Of a stretch of DNA of 39,098 bases, positions 9,990 through 19,682 are shown one piece after another. The DNA is taken from contig JAICEE010000003.1 of NCBI GenBank assembly GCA_025924355.1, forward strand, positions 1-39,098. The letters run 5' to 3'. This stretch comes from Nitrososphaera sp. (GTDB lineage Archaea > Thermoproteota > Nitrososphaeria > Nitrososphaerales > Nitrososphaeraceae). The notes beneath the pieces are model-generated. The model was not told where the DNA came from. It worked only from the letters and a program-made list of their open reading frames with translations, and made no database searches. How positions within the stretch are numbered: position 1 is the stretch's first letter; each line of letters begins with the position of its first letter. A program made the position numbers and the translations under genes.

Positions 9990-10613
9990 GTGTCTGCAAG
10001 TAATATTTCGCCAGAAATTAAAGACAAACTTTTAGAGCATCTTAATGAAATGTTGTCTGCTGAAAATGCGGCAGTTGACAGACTTGATTCAAGGATACAG
10101 GAATGCCTTTTGCCGGAAGGCAAGGAACAACTGCAACGCCATCAAAATGAGACACGAGGACACCAAGAAAGACTGAGACAAATCATAACAGATCTAGGCG
10201 GCAGCCCAACTGATTCCAAAGCAGACCTCCCAACATTAAGATTGCCAACAGGAATGCTGGCAAAAAAGACCCTAACCGATATGGCCAAGTCAATTACAGG
10301 GGGAGGAGGGGGAGATACAAATCCTATGCCAGAAGAATTGGAACTTATGCATACAAAGGAAGACTATGGTATTGAGCACGTTGAAATCATTGCTTACAGA
10401 ACGCTTATTCAGCTATGTGAAAGGCTAGGCATTAGCAATGCAATTCCGCTGCTACAACAAAGCATGCAAGAAGAACAGTCGATGGCAAAATGGATTGAAA
10501 CGAATATTCCAATGACATTTGATAAGATTTGGCCGAGGATTGAAGCCGCATTAACTGGAAGAAGTAAAGAGCAAACTAACCCTACTGGTGAAAAAGCTAC
10601 TACGACTGTATGA
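9990..10613 (+). CDS. Ferritin-like DUF892 (YciE/YciF) family protein
   Basis: 207 aa; LLEHLNEMLSAENAAVDRLDSRIQECLLPEGKEQLQRHQNETRGHQERLRQII, then a second helical pair MHTKEDYGIEHVEIIAYRTLIQLCERLG; GTG start. Confidence 0.7.
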   Translation: MSASNISPEIKDKLLEHLNEMLSAENAAVDRLDSRIQECLLPEGKEQLQRHQNETRGHQERLRQIITDLGGSPTDSKADLPTLRLPTGMLAKKTLTDMAKSITGGGGGDTNPMPEELELMHTKEDYGIEHVEIIAYRTLIQLCERLGISNAIPLLQQSMQEEQSMAKWIETNIPMTFDKIWPRIEAALTGRSKEQTNPTGEKATTTV

Positions 10614-10699
10614 TCCTTCTAAATATATTGAAATGAAACACTATATCGGATCGAAATGAACTTGATGTCGAAGGGAATAAACGAGAAAGTGTGCGCAGT

Positions 10700-10858
10700 A
10701 TGGTAAGTAATGTAGATGATAACAACAAAGATATACAAGACACAACAGAGATAGTAGAAGACGGTCTTTTCAAATGCAAAATATGTGGAGTAAAATTTGA
10801 TAATGCCAGTGCTTATGAAGGTCATATTGCAGCGGGTCACCTGGCACCTTCGCCTTAA
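10700..10858 (+). CDS. Small C2H2 zinc-finger protein (52 aa)
   Basis: Below the ORF-track cutoff. Translated by hand: MVSNVDDNNKDIQDTTEIVEDGLFKCKICGVKFDNASAYEGHIAAGHLAPSP*. CX2CX12HX4H. Confidence 0.7.
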   Translation: MVSNVDDNNKDIQDTTEIVEDGLFKCKICGVKFDNASAYEGHIAAGHLAPSP

Positions 10859-11114
10859 TATCTATCAAATTACTAACAATACATTCAATTGATTTTTTCA
10901 GATTGTTTTTCTGGCCATTTACAGTGGAAGAGAGAGAAAAAATATAATCAAGCCAATATCCTAGGACTGCCGCCATACAACAAAAAACTGATAGTCACAA
11001 TTATTCTGAATGGAGTACGACACTACACAGTGGACTTGCGGCTACTAAAAAATTTAGATAGTTAAAATGATGGATTATGCTTCCACTAATTTTCATCCTT
11101 TGACTATCTTTTTT

Positions 11115-11297
11115 CTATGTTGTAGCTTCTGTGGTAAAGGCATCAGATCCTGTAGCACTAGTGGATGCTTCTCTTTTGCCGACCCGCCTTCTTCTGGTTG
11201 CCGCTGATGTGCGACCACCTTTTTTACCTCCTTTTCTTCCAGCTGCAGCTTTCTTAGATCTTGTTTTTGCTGGACTCTTTGATTTTCCTCTTGCCAT
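11115..11297 (-). CDS. Small highly basic KGG/Lys-Arg-rich protein
   Basis: Likely start MARGKSKSPAKTRSKKAAAGRKGGKKGGRTSAATRRRRVGKREASTSATGSDAFTTEATT*; possible nucleic-acid-binding or KGG-type stress protein. Confidence 0.65.
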   Translation of the reverse strand: MARGKSKSPAKTRSKKAAAGRKGGKKGGRTSAATRRRRVGKREASTSATGSDAFTTEATT

Positions 11298-11912
11298 ATC
11301 GTTGTTGTTTTTTAAAGCTTGCACTACTTTATTAGATCATATGATGGAATGTACTATATTATTTGTTTATATCATAGTAATATAGCATGTTTATACTATA
11401 TATTACTAGAAATAGCCGTCATGATTTGCAAGCATCATCTGGAATACTTATTGGTATGCAGGACCTATCTAGGTAGATGATATCTCCCTGTAGTGGTAGT
11501 TCTAGCGAAAATGCTAGCTTGAAAGTTCATTATTTCTTACTTACCACCAACATATACAATCTTCGTGGATACTGAAGAATCATTGAAAAAAACTATGATG
11601 CACATCTTTAGTTTCTTTCAGTATGGAGAGGACTCTCTCAAAGGCACGTATGGCAATCTGCACCTTCTGAAAACCCCCTTTGTCTATATATCAACACAAT
11701 TAACAACTATCACAATGGTCCAGATGTCTGTAGGGATAATTCAAAAATTTAACTCCTTAATCATTGGTATATGTGCCAACAATGGCCTGTGTCGTATCTT
11801 GCGCATTTGTAGTACACTTGTCCCTGCGATGTAGGAGCATATTATTTATTGTCCTCTTTTTCCTGACCGGTCAATTTTACATAGGGGGAATTTAATTGTC
11901 AATCAGCTATTT

Positions 11913-13382
11913 CTATTGATCTAGGTTGTTTCTTGCTATTCTTTCCGCAAGTATTTGAGCTAAGCTAGGAGCAGTCGCGTCGTCAGCAGTTTCTTCTACT
12001 GTTTCTGCCTCGTCAATGTCTTCGTCAGTGTCGTCTGTATCTAGGTCCTCGGGAACTATCCTAAATATCGAGCCACCACCGTCCTGGAAGGTTAACACAT
12101 AAAGGTATCCGTCAGGTCCAACTTTAACGTCTGTGATGCCCCCGAATCCTGTTCCAAATAGTATGTCACCGACTTCATCTCCCGGATCCAAAGCTCTATC
12201 AGCCAAGCCTCCCCCCAGGACAAGCTGTGTTCTATTCTCATTTAAGTCGAAATGATATAGATTACCATTGTTATAATCACCTACAAATAAATCGTTTTGA
12301 TATTCCGCGCCGAGCGCACTTGAATCGAGAAAGTCTAGCCCGGTTGGAGCAACAGTTTGTTGCCACGTGAATTCCGGATCACTATACCTGCCCCTGTCAT
12401 CAAAATCTACCAAGTCCTCTTCTATATCTAAATCACTTGCACGTTCAGCCAATCCTGAAACATCTCTCCATCCGCTGTTAAAGCCCGGTTCGACAAGGTT
12501 GAGCTCATCATATTCGGTATTCCCATTTTCTGTATCCCATAGGTTGCCAGTTACTGGGTCAAATTCCATGCCAAAGCTCTGTCTGATGCCATATGCATAG
12601 TATAGATTCAGAGGGGTTTCATCACTAATTACACCTTGAATATCTGCTACTTCGCCTTCTTGCGTTATTCTCATTACTCCGCTAGTGCCATCCAGCTCTG
12701 GGCCATCCTCAAAGTTTTGAGCCTGTGTTTCATGGTGGTCCAAGGTGCCTATGACTACGTAAACATTGTTGTCTGGACCAATGGCGACTGGTCCTCCATG
12801 ATAGCGAGGACCCGGTGTAGCGGGAAGGTCTAAAAGCAATGTTTCACTTGCTAATTCCACTTGAGCATCTTCTCCGGTTCCTGGTACTATGTTGTATCTG
12901 TAAAGACGGGTGCCGGCAGGTGGAATCCCTTCACTCCAATCATCCCCATCTTCACCTCCACCTGATTCTGTGAAGTAAAGGAAAACATATTCTGCGCCAT
13001 TAGTGTTGGAGATGTCAATTCCTAACAAACCTCTTTCATCATTGTTTGCAACTTGAACATCAATTACAGGCTCCTCCTGCAGTTCACCTTCAACAATCCT
13101 CTGCACTCTGCCCGAATCTTTTTCAGTGACCAAGATGTCGTTCTCGCCTAAAAACGCCATTGAGGTAGGAAGTTCTAGACCTTCATAGACCTCTTCTACT
13201 TGGAGGTTAGGATCGTTTATGTCTGGTGATGGAGAGGGTCGATTGTGCAAAACATGCTCCCGCAGTTCTTGCGCTGCGGCTTCAATAAAAGTAAGAGCCT
13301 GTGGTGATACTAATAATAGGCCCGAGAGCAATAGTGTAACAGAGATCGTAATACTCTTTGGTAAATACTTTTTTCTCACCAC
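11913..13382 (-). CDS. PQQ-dependent sugar (glucose/sorbosone) dehydrogenase family, secreted
   Basis: 489 aa; N-terminal signal or TM; VEEVYEGLELPTSMAFLGENDILVTEKDSGRVQRI, RYHGGPVAIGPDNNVYVVIG, GFGGITDVKVGPDGYLYVLTF; GSDH beta-propeller motifs. Confidence 0.85.
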   Translation of the reverse strand: MVRKKYLPKSITISVTLLLSGLLLVSPQALTFIEAAAQELREHVLHNRPSPSPDINDPNLQVEEVYEGLELPTSMAFLGENDILVTEKDSGRVQRIVEGELQEEPVIDVQVANNDERGLLGIDISNTNGAEYVFLYFTESGGGEDGDDWSEGIPPAGTRLYRYNIVPGTGEDAQVELASETLLLDLPATPGPRYHGGPVAIGPDNNVYVVIGTLDHHETQAQNFEDGPELDGTSGVMRITQEGEVADIQGVISDETPLNLYYAYGIRQSFGMEFDPVTGNLWDTENGNTEYDELNLVEPGFNSGWRDVSGLAERASDLDIEEDLVDFDDRGRYSDPEFTWQQTVAPTGLDFLDSSALGAEYQNDLFVGDYNNGNLYHFDLNENRTQLVLGGGLADRALDPGDEVGDILFGTGFGGITDVKVGPDGYLYVLTFQDGGGSIFRIVPEDLDTDDTDEDIDEAETVEETADDATAPSLAQILAERIARNNLDQ

Positions 13383-13873
13383 AAAAAGTCGTTGTATACT
13401 AGGTTATTAACTATTAGGATTTCCCTCTCTGGTAAAATTGACCTAACATGCACTATGAAGTGGAACTACTAATTTTTTAGGACAGCGTCTGATTTGAAGT
13501 TGTCATATCAATTAGGTAAAATATGCTGATTCCATTGTTAAAAGTTCTAGAAAAATATCCGTTAAAATGCCCATATAAGAGGAAGCAATATGACATTCTT
13601 TCTGTCACCACGCGAGAAACATGTCTATATTACATAGTAAAACGATGATCTCCCTAGTGTTATAGAACTGAATAGAGTCTATGGCATCATGATCTCTAAA
13701 GTAATGATACCGCAAGAAAAATTGCTCATGCAGCTAGCATTCGTGTCCTCCTAAGTTGTTATTCCCTGATAGCTATCTAATACTGTTCATGACTTACACA
13801 AAGTTAACAGAAGATAAATCAAACAAATTTTAATATATGCCTATATCATGCTCTACCTTCGGTAGAATACTAA

Positions 13874-14104
13874 TTGTCCGTAGATATGGCAGTGAAAGTT
13901 CTCGATGAGAGTCTTGGAAAAGTTGTACTTATCAAGCTTAAAGGTGGCAAAGTCATCAGAGGAAACCTTCACGGTTTCGACCAGCATATGAACCTGTTGC
14001 TTGAAGATTCAGTAGAAATTCTGGAAGAAGGCAAGTCTAATGAGCTGGGCACTATAGTTGTCAGAGGAGACAATGTGGTCATTATCTCACCACCGCCAAA
14101 GTGA
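13874..14104 (+). CDS. LSm / Sm-like archaeal RNA-binding protein
   Basis: [41 protein letters not shown]...[16 protein letters not shown]; Sm1/Sm2 motifs. True start may be MAVKVL at 13886. Confidence 0.93.
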   Translation: MSVDMAVKVLDESLGKVVLIKLKGGKVIRGNLHGFDQHMNLLLEDSVEILEEGKSNELGTIVVRGDNVVIISPPPK

Positions 14105-14127
14105 TGTATGGAGAAGCTGAGTGAGAA

Positions 14128-14298
14128 ATGACAAAAGGCACTACATCGATGGGCAAGTTCACTCGTAAAAAGACCCATATACGATGCAGAAGGTGTGGCC
14201 ACAATTCATATCATAAACGAAGTAAGCGGTGCGCAAAGTGTGGCTACCCAGACCCGAGAATTCGCAAGTACGAGTGGATTAAACGACAGGTCCTCTGA
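14128..14298 (+). CDS. rpl37e: 50S ribosomal protein L37e
   Basis: Hand-translated 56 aa, [60 protein letters not shown] zinc ribbon; follows LSm. Confidence 0.93.
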   Translation: MTKGTTSMGKFTRKKTHIRCRRCGHNSYHKRSKRCAKCGYPDPRIRKYEWIKRQVL

Positions 14299-14345
14299 TA
14301 CAACAGAAAGCTTTTCTTCTAGTAAGTCTTGGCAAACCCCATATA

Positions 14346-14954
14346 ATGTCCACAGAAATCGCCGTCATTGCTGGCTCATCCTTCGCAGGTGTAATATCAG
14401 CAGTATTTCTAGGCAAGCTTTTTCGCATCAGAGGTAACAATAAACAGCATGCACGGTCGTCGTCGTCATCCATCGCCTCCATAAGGACGGAACTTTTGTC
14501 ACTCCTGTTTGAGAAGAACCTTACAGCTGAAGCAATCACTCGGGTGTATGAAGCAGCTCAGGATGGCAAGATCGACAGGTTTGAGCGTGATAAACTATTG
14601 CTAAAATACAAGCAGCAACTCGATTCGCTAAACCAAAAGATCGCTTATCTGCAGCCCGTGGCAGACTTTTCGAATCTCAAGGAACTCCGCAACAATCTTG
14701 TATACTTCCTCGAGGACAGGATTTCTGCGCTTGACAAAAAGTTATTAGAGCTTTCTAAATCAAATCCTCCTTCCCAAGATGATATTGACGCAAAGGCGAA
14801 AAAGATACTCGCCGAAACGTCGAAGATGCAGCAGTCTGTTACTCTTATAGAGCAAAAGATGTTCAAGGCTGACGAACAAAGCATTGAGCAGTTACATAAG
14901 GACATAGTTCAAGCGCTACAACACCTTGAGCAGGTTGAGATAGACAAGGACTAA
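14346..14954 (+). CDS. Hypothetical N-terminally anchored coiled-coil protein
   Basis: 202 aa; N-terminal hydrophobic segment EIAVIAGSSFAGVISAVFLG followed by a long heptad-rich region. Confidence 0.65.
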   Translation: MSTEIAVIAGSSFAGVISAVFLGKLFRIRGNNKQHARSSSSSIASIRTELLSLLFEKNLTAEAITRVYEAAQDGKIDRFERDKLLLKYKQQLDSLNQKIAYLQPVADFSNLKELRNNLVYFLEDRISALDKKLLELSKSNPPSQDDIDAKAKKILAETSKMQQSVTLIEQKMFKADEQSIEQLHKDIVQALQHLEQVEIDKD

Positions 14955-15142
14955 TAGGTTCAGCATATAAAGTCCTTTGGCGAGGCTTGAATATTGCTAT
15001 CGGCATATTATTTTTCTTTAATTCTTTTTACTATCTTATTTTATTCGGCTTCATAAGGAATTACAGCTAACTGCGTAGTATGATTCTACATGAGTACCAT
15101 ATATAGAAAAGCAAATAGTATAGAAAATTCTCACCTATTCAA

Positions 15143-16009
15143 TTGGTAGCACGCTTAATCGATGGCAAGGTCGTATCGGCAGATGTAAAATCAAGAGTAA
15201 TAGGGGCGGTTCGAGAATTGAAGGCAATCGGTGTCCGGCCTTGCCTTGCAACAGTGCTGGTCGGAGATGATCCTGCATCTGCAACCTATATTGAGAGCAA
15301 GCATAAGGATGCAAAAGAGGTAGGTATTCTCACGAGAGATCATAGGCTTGCCGCCACATTCAAGCAGAAGGAGTTGCACGAGCTCGTGCAACTCCTAAAC
15401 AACGATCCTGAAGTCCACGGCATTCTAGTACAACTACCTCTGCCCTCTCATATCGATGAATTTGATATACTCTCCTCCCTAAGTCCGATGAAGGATGTGG
15501 ATGGCTTGACGCCATACAATGTTGGCATGCTGCAGAGTGGTATCGCAGCACTTAAGCCCTGTACACCTTCTGGCATCATGGAGCTTTTGGACTATTACAA
15601 AATAGATGTAGGAGGGATGGACGTAGTCATTGTAAACCGCAGTAACTTGGTAGGAAAACCGCTTTTGATTTTGTTGTTGGAGCGAGACGCCACAGTGACA
15701 ATTTGCCATTCAAAGACAAAGGATCTTAAAGAAAAGCTACGCAGTGCAGATCTGATTGTTACTGCGGTGGGCAACCGTCGGCGCTTTACGCTTACTGCAA
15801 ACATGATAAAGGAAGACGTGGTCGTTATTGATGTTGGGATAGCTCGACTCAATGGCAAGCTGACCGGGGACCTTGACTTTGACTCTGTAAAGCAAAAAGC
15901 ATCTTGGATAACGCCGGTGCCAGGAGGAGTGGGCCTTATGACCCGGGCGATGCTTTTGAAAAATACCGTGACTGCTGCTGCTTTTATAACACGAGAGATG
16001 AGTAAATAA
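15143..16009 (+). CDS. folD: Bifunctional methylene-THF dehydrogenase / methenyl-THF cyclohydrolase
   Basis: 288 aa; VGDDPASATYIESKHKDAKEVGI, DVDGLTPYNVG, VVIVNRSNLVGKPL, TPVPGGVGLMTRAMLLKNT. Confidence 0.95.
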   Translation: MVARLIDGKVVSADVKSRVIGAVRELKAIGVRPCLATVLVGDDPASATYIESKHKDAKEVGILTRDHRLAATFKQKELHELVQLLNNDPEVHGILVQLPLPSHIDEFDILSSLSPMKDVDGLTPYNVGMLQSGIAALKPCTPSGIMELLDYYKIDVGGMDVVIVNRSNLVGKPLLILLLERDATVTICHSKTKDLKEKLRSADLIVTAVGNRRRFTLTANMIKEDVVVIDVGIARLNGKLTGDLDFDSVKQKASWITPVPGGVGLMTRAMLLKNTVTAAAFITREMSK

Positions 16010-16042
16010 CTGCTGTTAAGCAAAAAAGAAATACGACAAGAG

Positions 16043-16558
16043 ATGCTTGAAAGGCGCAACATGTTGAATTCCAAGGAGATCGCAAAAAGGAGCAAAACCA
16101 TACAAGAATTTGTAATAAACAGCAAGGAATTCCAGTCAGCCAAGATTGTTGGAGCATACTTTGCATTGGGTTCTGAGGTAACTACAGAATTGATAATAGA
16201 GCATGCAAAAATACTGGGTAAAAAGATCGCGCTGCCAAGAGTCGAAGAAGACAAGATCACATTTTATGAACTGTCATCTGCAAAATCCTTAATCAAGGGC
16301 AGGTTTGGTATCATGGAACCTCCGCCATATGAGCAGATGAGTGAGATCGATATACTTGTCGTGCCTGGCATTGCTTTTGATAAAAAGGGTAACCGTCTTG
16401 GATATGGTAAGGGATTCTATGACAGGTTACTGTCGGGTAAGCGAACATTTTCTATTGGGCTTGCGTACTCGTTTCAGCTGCTTGAGAATCTACCACATGA
16501 CAAGTATGATAAAAGATTGGACGCAATCGCTAGTGAAGATGGCATCCATTACGCCTAG
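16043..16558 (+). CDS. 5-formyltetrahydrofolate cyclo-ligase
   Basis: IDILVVPGIAFDKKGNRLGYGKGFYDRLL motif. Conserved N-terminal helix (SKKEIRQEMLERR) extends upstream of the first ATG to ~16013. Confidence 0.88.
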   Translation: MLERRNMLNSKEIAKRSKTIQEFVINSKEFQSAKIVGAYFALGSEVTTELIIEHAKILGKKIALPRVEEDKITFYELSSAKSLIKGRFGIMEPPPYEQMSEIDILVVPGIAFDKKGNRLGYGKGFYDRLLSGKRTFSIGLAYSFQLLENLPHDKYDKRLDAIASEDGIHYA

Positions 16559-17919
16559 CGGCCTATCGCCCTTCTTGCAATATCTCTCCTGTAATAGTGG
16601 TCGTTTTCTCCCCACCGTATTTTCCTGACAGCGGAGTAGGCATTGTCTATCGCCCTTCTTGCATCCTCTCCAAGCGCAGTTACCGCTAAAACTCTTCCGC
16701 CATTAGTCACAATCCTGCCCTGCAAGTCCCTTGCTGTCCCAGCATGAAAAACCATGACATGTGGCCCAAATTCTGAGTTAAGACCCTCTATGACTTTGCC
16801 CTTTTCGTAACTGCTCGGATATCCCCTTGCGGCCATTATCACACACACGGCGGTCTCATTCTTCCATTCGATCTGCGACATTGACTCGAGTCGCCCGTCC
16901 ACTGCTGCATTGACGTACTCATAAAGGTCAGGCTTCATTCTCATCATTATGGGCTGGCACTCTGGATCGCCCATTCTTACGTTGAATTCAAGCACGTAGG
17001 GTTTTTTTGTAATTTCGTCAATCATCATGCCGGCATAGAGAAAGCCCTTGAATGGAGTGCCGCGCTTTCTTATTGCAATCATAGCTCGCTGCATCACGTC
17101 TTTTACTATCTTTTCATGAAGGTCGCTGTCAATCATTGGTGTAGGAGAATAGGCTCCCATGCCACCAGTGTTGGGACCTTTGTCGTCATCACATATCCGC
17201 TTGTGATCTTGGCTTGGAGCAAGAGGCATTATTGTTTTGCCATCGCACAGAGCAATGAAGGATACCTCTTCGCCAGAAAGCCGCTCTTCAATGACTACTC
17301 TAGTACCCGCAGCGTCAAACTCCTTCTTGATCATCATGCTGTCTATCACTGCAATAGCTTGCTCGGCGCTGTCACATACTACTACACCTTTGCCTGCTGC
17401 AAGGCCATCAGCCTTGATAACTTGCGGTCTGCTCTGCCTGACAACATAGTCCTTGGCCTTTTGTGCATCAGAGAATATTGCAAATTCAGGAGTCCGGATA
17501 CCTGCATCATGCATGAACTCTTTGGCAAAAGCCTTGCTGGTTTCAAGCCTAGCCGGCTCTTTCCTAGGTCCAAGAACGCGCAGACCCTCTTTTTCAAAGG
17601 CATCGATAATTCCAAGCGAGAGAGGCTCTTCAGGACCCACAACGGTCAGCAGGTTGTTCTGGCGCTTTGCGAATGACACCAATTTGTCGATGTCATTGTG
17701 CTTGATATCGATATTTTCAGATGTACCTCCATTGCCTGGAGCAAAATAGATCTTGCTTACGTGTTTGCTCTGTGCAATCTTCCAACCAAGAGCGTGCTCT
17801 CTGGCTCCGAAACCAACGATAAGAATGTTGTCAGACGCCACAATGAAGCCAAAAAACAGTCGGCTAATAAACTGTTTGATTATGATTCTCATACTTTTTT
17901 CGTTTCTCCTTTTAAGCAA
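16555..17919 (-). CDS. purD: Phosphoribosylamine--glycine ligase
   Basis: ILIVGFGAREHALGWKIAQS, KADGLAAGKGVVVCD, GPNTGGMGAYSPTPMID, EFNVRMGDPECQPIMMRM. The annotated N-terminal ~25 aa probably precede the true start. Confidence 0.95.
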   Translation of the reverse strand: MLKRRNEKSMRIIIKQFISRLFFGFIVASDNILIVGFGAREHALGWKIAQSKHVSKIYFAPGNGGTSENIDIKHNDIDKLVSFAKRQNNLLTVVGPEEPLSLGIIDAFEKEGLRVLGPRKEPARLETSKAFAKEFMHDAGIRTPEFAIFSDAQKAKDYVVRQSRPQVIKADGLAAGKGVVVCDSAEQAIAVIDSMMIKKEFDAAGTRVVIEERLSGEEVSFIALCDGKTIMPLAPSQDHKRICDDDKGPNTGGMGAYSPTPMIDSDLHEKIVKDVMQRAMIAIRKRGTPFKGFLYAGMMIDEITKKPYVLEFNVRMGDPECQPIMMRMKPDLYEYVNAAVDGRLESMSQIEWKNETAVCVIMAARGYPSSYEKGKVIEGLNSEFGPHVMVFHAGTARDLQGRIVTNGGRVLAVTALGEDARRAIDNAYSAVRKIRWGENDHYYRRDIARRAIGR

Positions 17920-17937
17920 TATGCGTGTCTACTTTCC

Positions 17938-18456
17938 ATGGGCTCAGAGCAGGCTGCATCTGATAGAGAGCGCGCTCGACGAGGCCTTGCGTCTGCCAAC
18001 GAAGAGACGAGGCAACGAGTAGCACGGAAAGGTGGTATTGCCCCGCACCAGAAGAGGGGCCTGGCCGCGGCAAATTCGGACACGAGACTAAGGGTCGCAA
18101 AGGCAGGTGGAGAAGCACGGGCAAACGATAGAGAAGGTCTCAGCGAGGCAGGAAGGCGGGGCGGCGAAGTCGTTAAGGAGCGCTACGGTGCGGAATTTTA
18201 TCGAGAAATAGGAGAAAAAGGCGGTGGAGCTGTTAAGGAGCGCTACGGTGCGGAATTTTATAGTGAGATTGGCAAGCGGGGCGGTGAGACTGTCAAGCAG
18301 GAGCGCGGAGCAGAGTACTATAGCACTATTGGAAGAAAGGGTGGCGAAGCAAGGACAACAGTAGAAAAGCCTGAAGTTCACCAGAATCAGCAGCCGCCGC
18401 CAACTGATACTACGCAGCCAAGTTCTACCAATACTCAAGTATCAACTACGGCCTAA
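17938..18456 (+). CDS. KGG-repeat hydrophilin / Em-like stress protein
   Basis: MGSEQAASDRERARRGLASANEETRQRVARKGG... with repeated RKGG/KAGG/RRGG/EKGG/KRGG/RKGG units and repeated VKERYGAEFY(R/S)EIG. Confidence 0.75.
   Translation: MGSEQAASDRERARRGLASANEETRQRVARKGGIAPHQKRGLAAANSDTRLRVAKAGGEARANDREGLSEAGRRGGEVVKERYGAEFYREIGEKGGGAVKERYGAEFYSEIGKRGGETVKQERGAEYYSTIGRKGGEARTTVEKPEVHQNQQPPPTDTTQPSSTNTQVSTTA
18172..18261 (+). repeat. Direct repeat within the KGG-protein gene (60 bp period)
   Basis: gttaaggagcgctacggtgcggaattttat at 18172-18201 and again at 18232-18261, identical over 30 nt. Confidence 0.95.
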
Positions 18457-18819
18457 GACACTTATGTTATCATCTGCTACTGCCTGCAATAGGTGAATGT
18501 AATCATTGTCATCAAACTCAATAGCTGTGAATTCTCTTTGTTGTATAGTTTTTCTGACGCTCTTTAGATGGTAGCAATCCTGTCCACCTGACAGAGTAGT
18601 AAAATAAAAGTCCTTGCAGGAGCAAAAGCCAAGTTCGGGATCTGTCCAGTATTCATTGTCTCTACCTATGACAACCCATAACTTTTTGCCACTTGGCAGA
18701 AACAACATCTGCTTGACACTACCTGACCTCACTGTATAGTCCACTCTCGACTGCACGACTAACTTATTTGTCTGATCGGCGGTATAAAAAGTGTGAAGAT
18801 ACGGCCTATTCATCCTCAT
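18442..18819 (-). CDS. SWIM-type zinc-finger protein
   Basis: 125 aa with CSCKDFYFTTLSGGQDCYHLKSV, CXC...CXH SWIM signature. Confidence 0.75.
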   Translation of the reverse strand: MRMNRPYLHTFYTADQTNKLVVQSRVDYTVRSGSVKQMLFLPSGKKLWVVIGRDNEYWTDPELGFCSCKDFYFTTLSGGQDCYHLKSVRKTIQQREFTAIEFDDNDYIHLLQAVADDNISVLGRS

Positions 18820-19542
18820 CCTGCTATATTGCTAGAAGATGAAGGTAGAAAATACATTACAATATCCGATTTACACATCGGGCTTGAAGCAGATCTGTTA
18901 GCAAAGGGAATAACCGTCAGCCCAAGCCTTGTCTCTGACATGGTTGCTGAACTATTAGATCTTGTCCAGTCAGAGCATGCAGATAGCATCGTATTGCTAG
19001 GCGACATCAAGCACACGGTTGGCTCAATAAGCAGACAAGAGTGGGATACTGTGCCACTATTCTTGAATCAGCTGTCAGCCAAGACGGATGTCTACCTTGT
19101 GCCGGGCAATCACGATGGCAATATTGGACAACTGGTTCCAATGAATGTAAACATGATAACCAGCAAGGGCATGACGCTTGACGATACGCTTTTGGTGCAC
19201 GGCCACAGTATGCCTTCTGATGTTAGAGGACATGTCAAGCGAATAGTGATGGGGCATGTACATCCTGTATTTTTGAAAAAAGGGAGTGTGATAAATGGCG
19301 AGCGGGTATGGCTATATATTCAGGCAAGAAAGGAAGATATTTTTGCGGAGAAGGGAATACTTGACATCATAGTAGTACCAACCTTTAATCCATATCTTTA
19401 TGCTACTGGCGAAAAGCTATATCATAAGTCCCTTTCACCCATACTCGCAAGAGTAATGCAGCATGGCGTGAAGAAGTGCATCGTTGTTACGCTTGACGGC
19501 TCTATTGTAGGCGATGCAGCACTCCTTCCACGCATTTTATAA
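18793..19542 (+). CDS. Metallophosphoesterase (ICC/COG1407-like)
   Basis: YITISDLHIGLEADL, SIVLLGDIKH, VYLVPGNHDG, VHGHSMP, VMGHVHPVF motifs. Confidence 0.88.
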   Translation: MKIRPIHPHPAILLEDEGRKYITISDLHIGLEADLLAKGITVSPSLVSDMVAELLDLVQSEHADSIVLLGDIKHTVGSISRQEWDTVPLFLNQLSAKTDVYLVPGNHDGNIGQLVPMNVNMITSKGMTLDDTLLVHGHSMPSDVRGHVKRIVMGHVHPVFLKKGSVINGERVWLYIQARKEDIFAEKGILDIIVVPTFNPYLYATGEKLYHKSLSPILARVMQHGVKKCIVVTLDGSIVGDAALLPRIL

Positions 19543-19682
19543 AATGAATCTCCCTCTTATGTCGCACAGTGGTATCCTCGATGAAAGAAACCGAACCCAT
19601 GGCATAAATGGTTCTGTTAACCAGAGTCAACCATAGGTATATACCTATAAGGCCATAATCGAATTTTTTCTAGCACTTGTAG

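Noticed and set aside
11565-11834. 89 aa plus-strand ORF in the 11.3-11.9 kb intergenic region
   Set aside because: No recognised motif, and composition does not look strongly coding; could not be supported.
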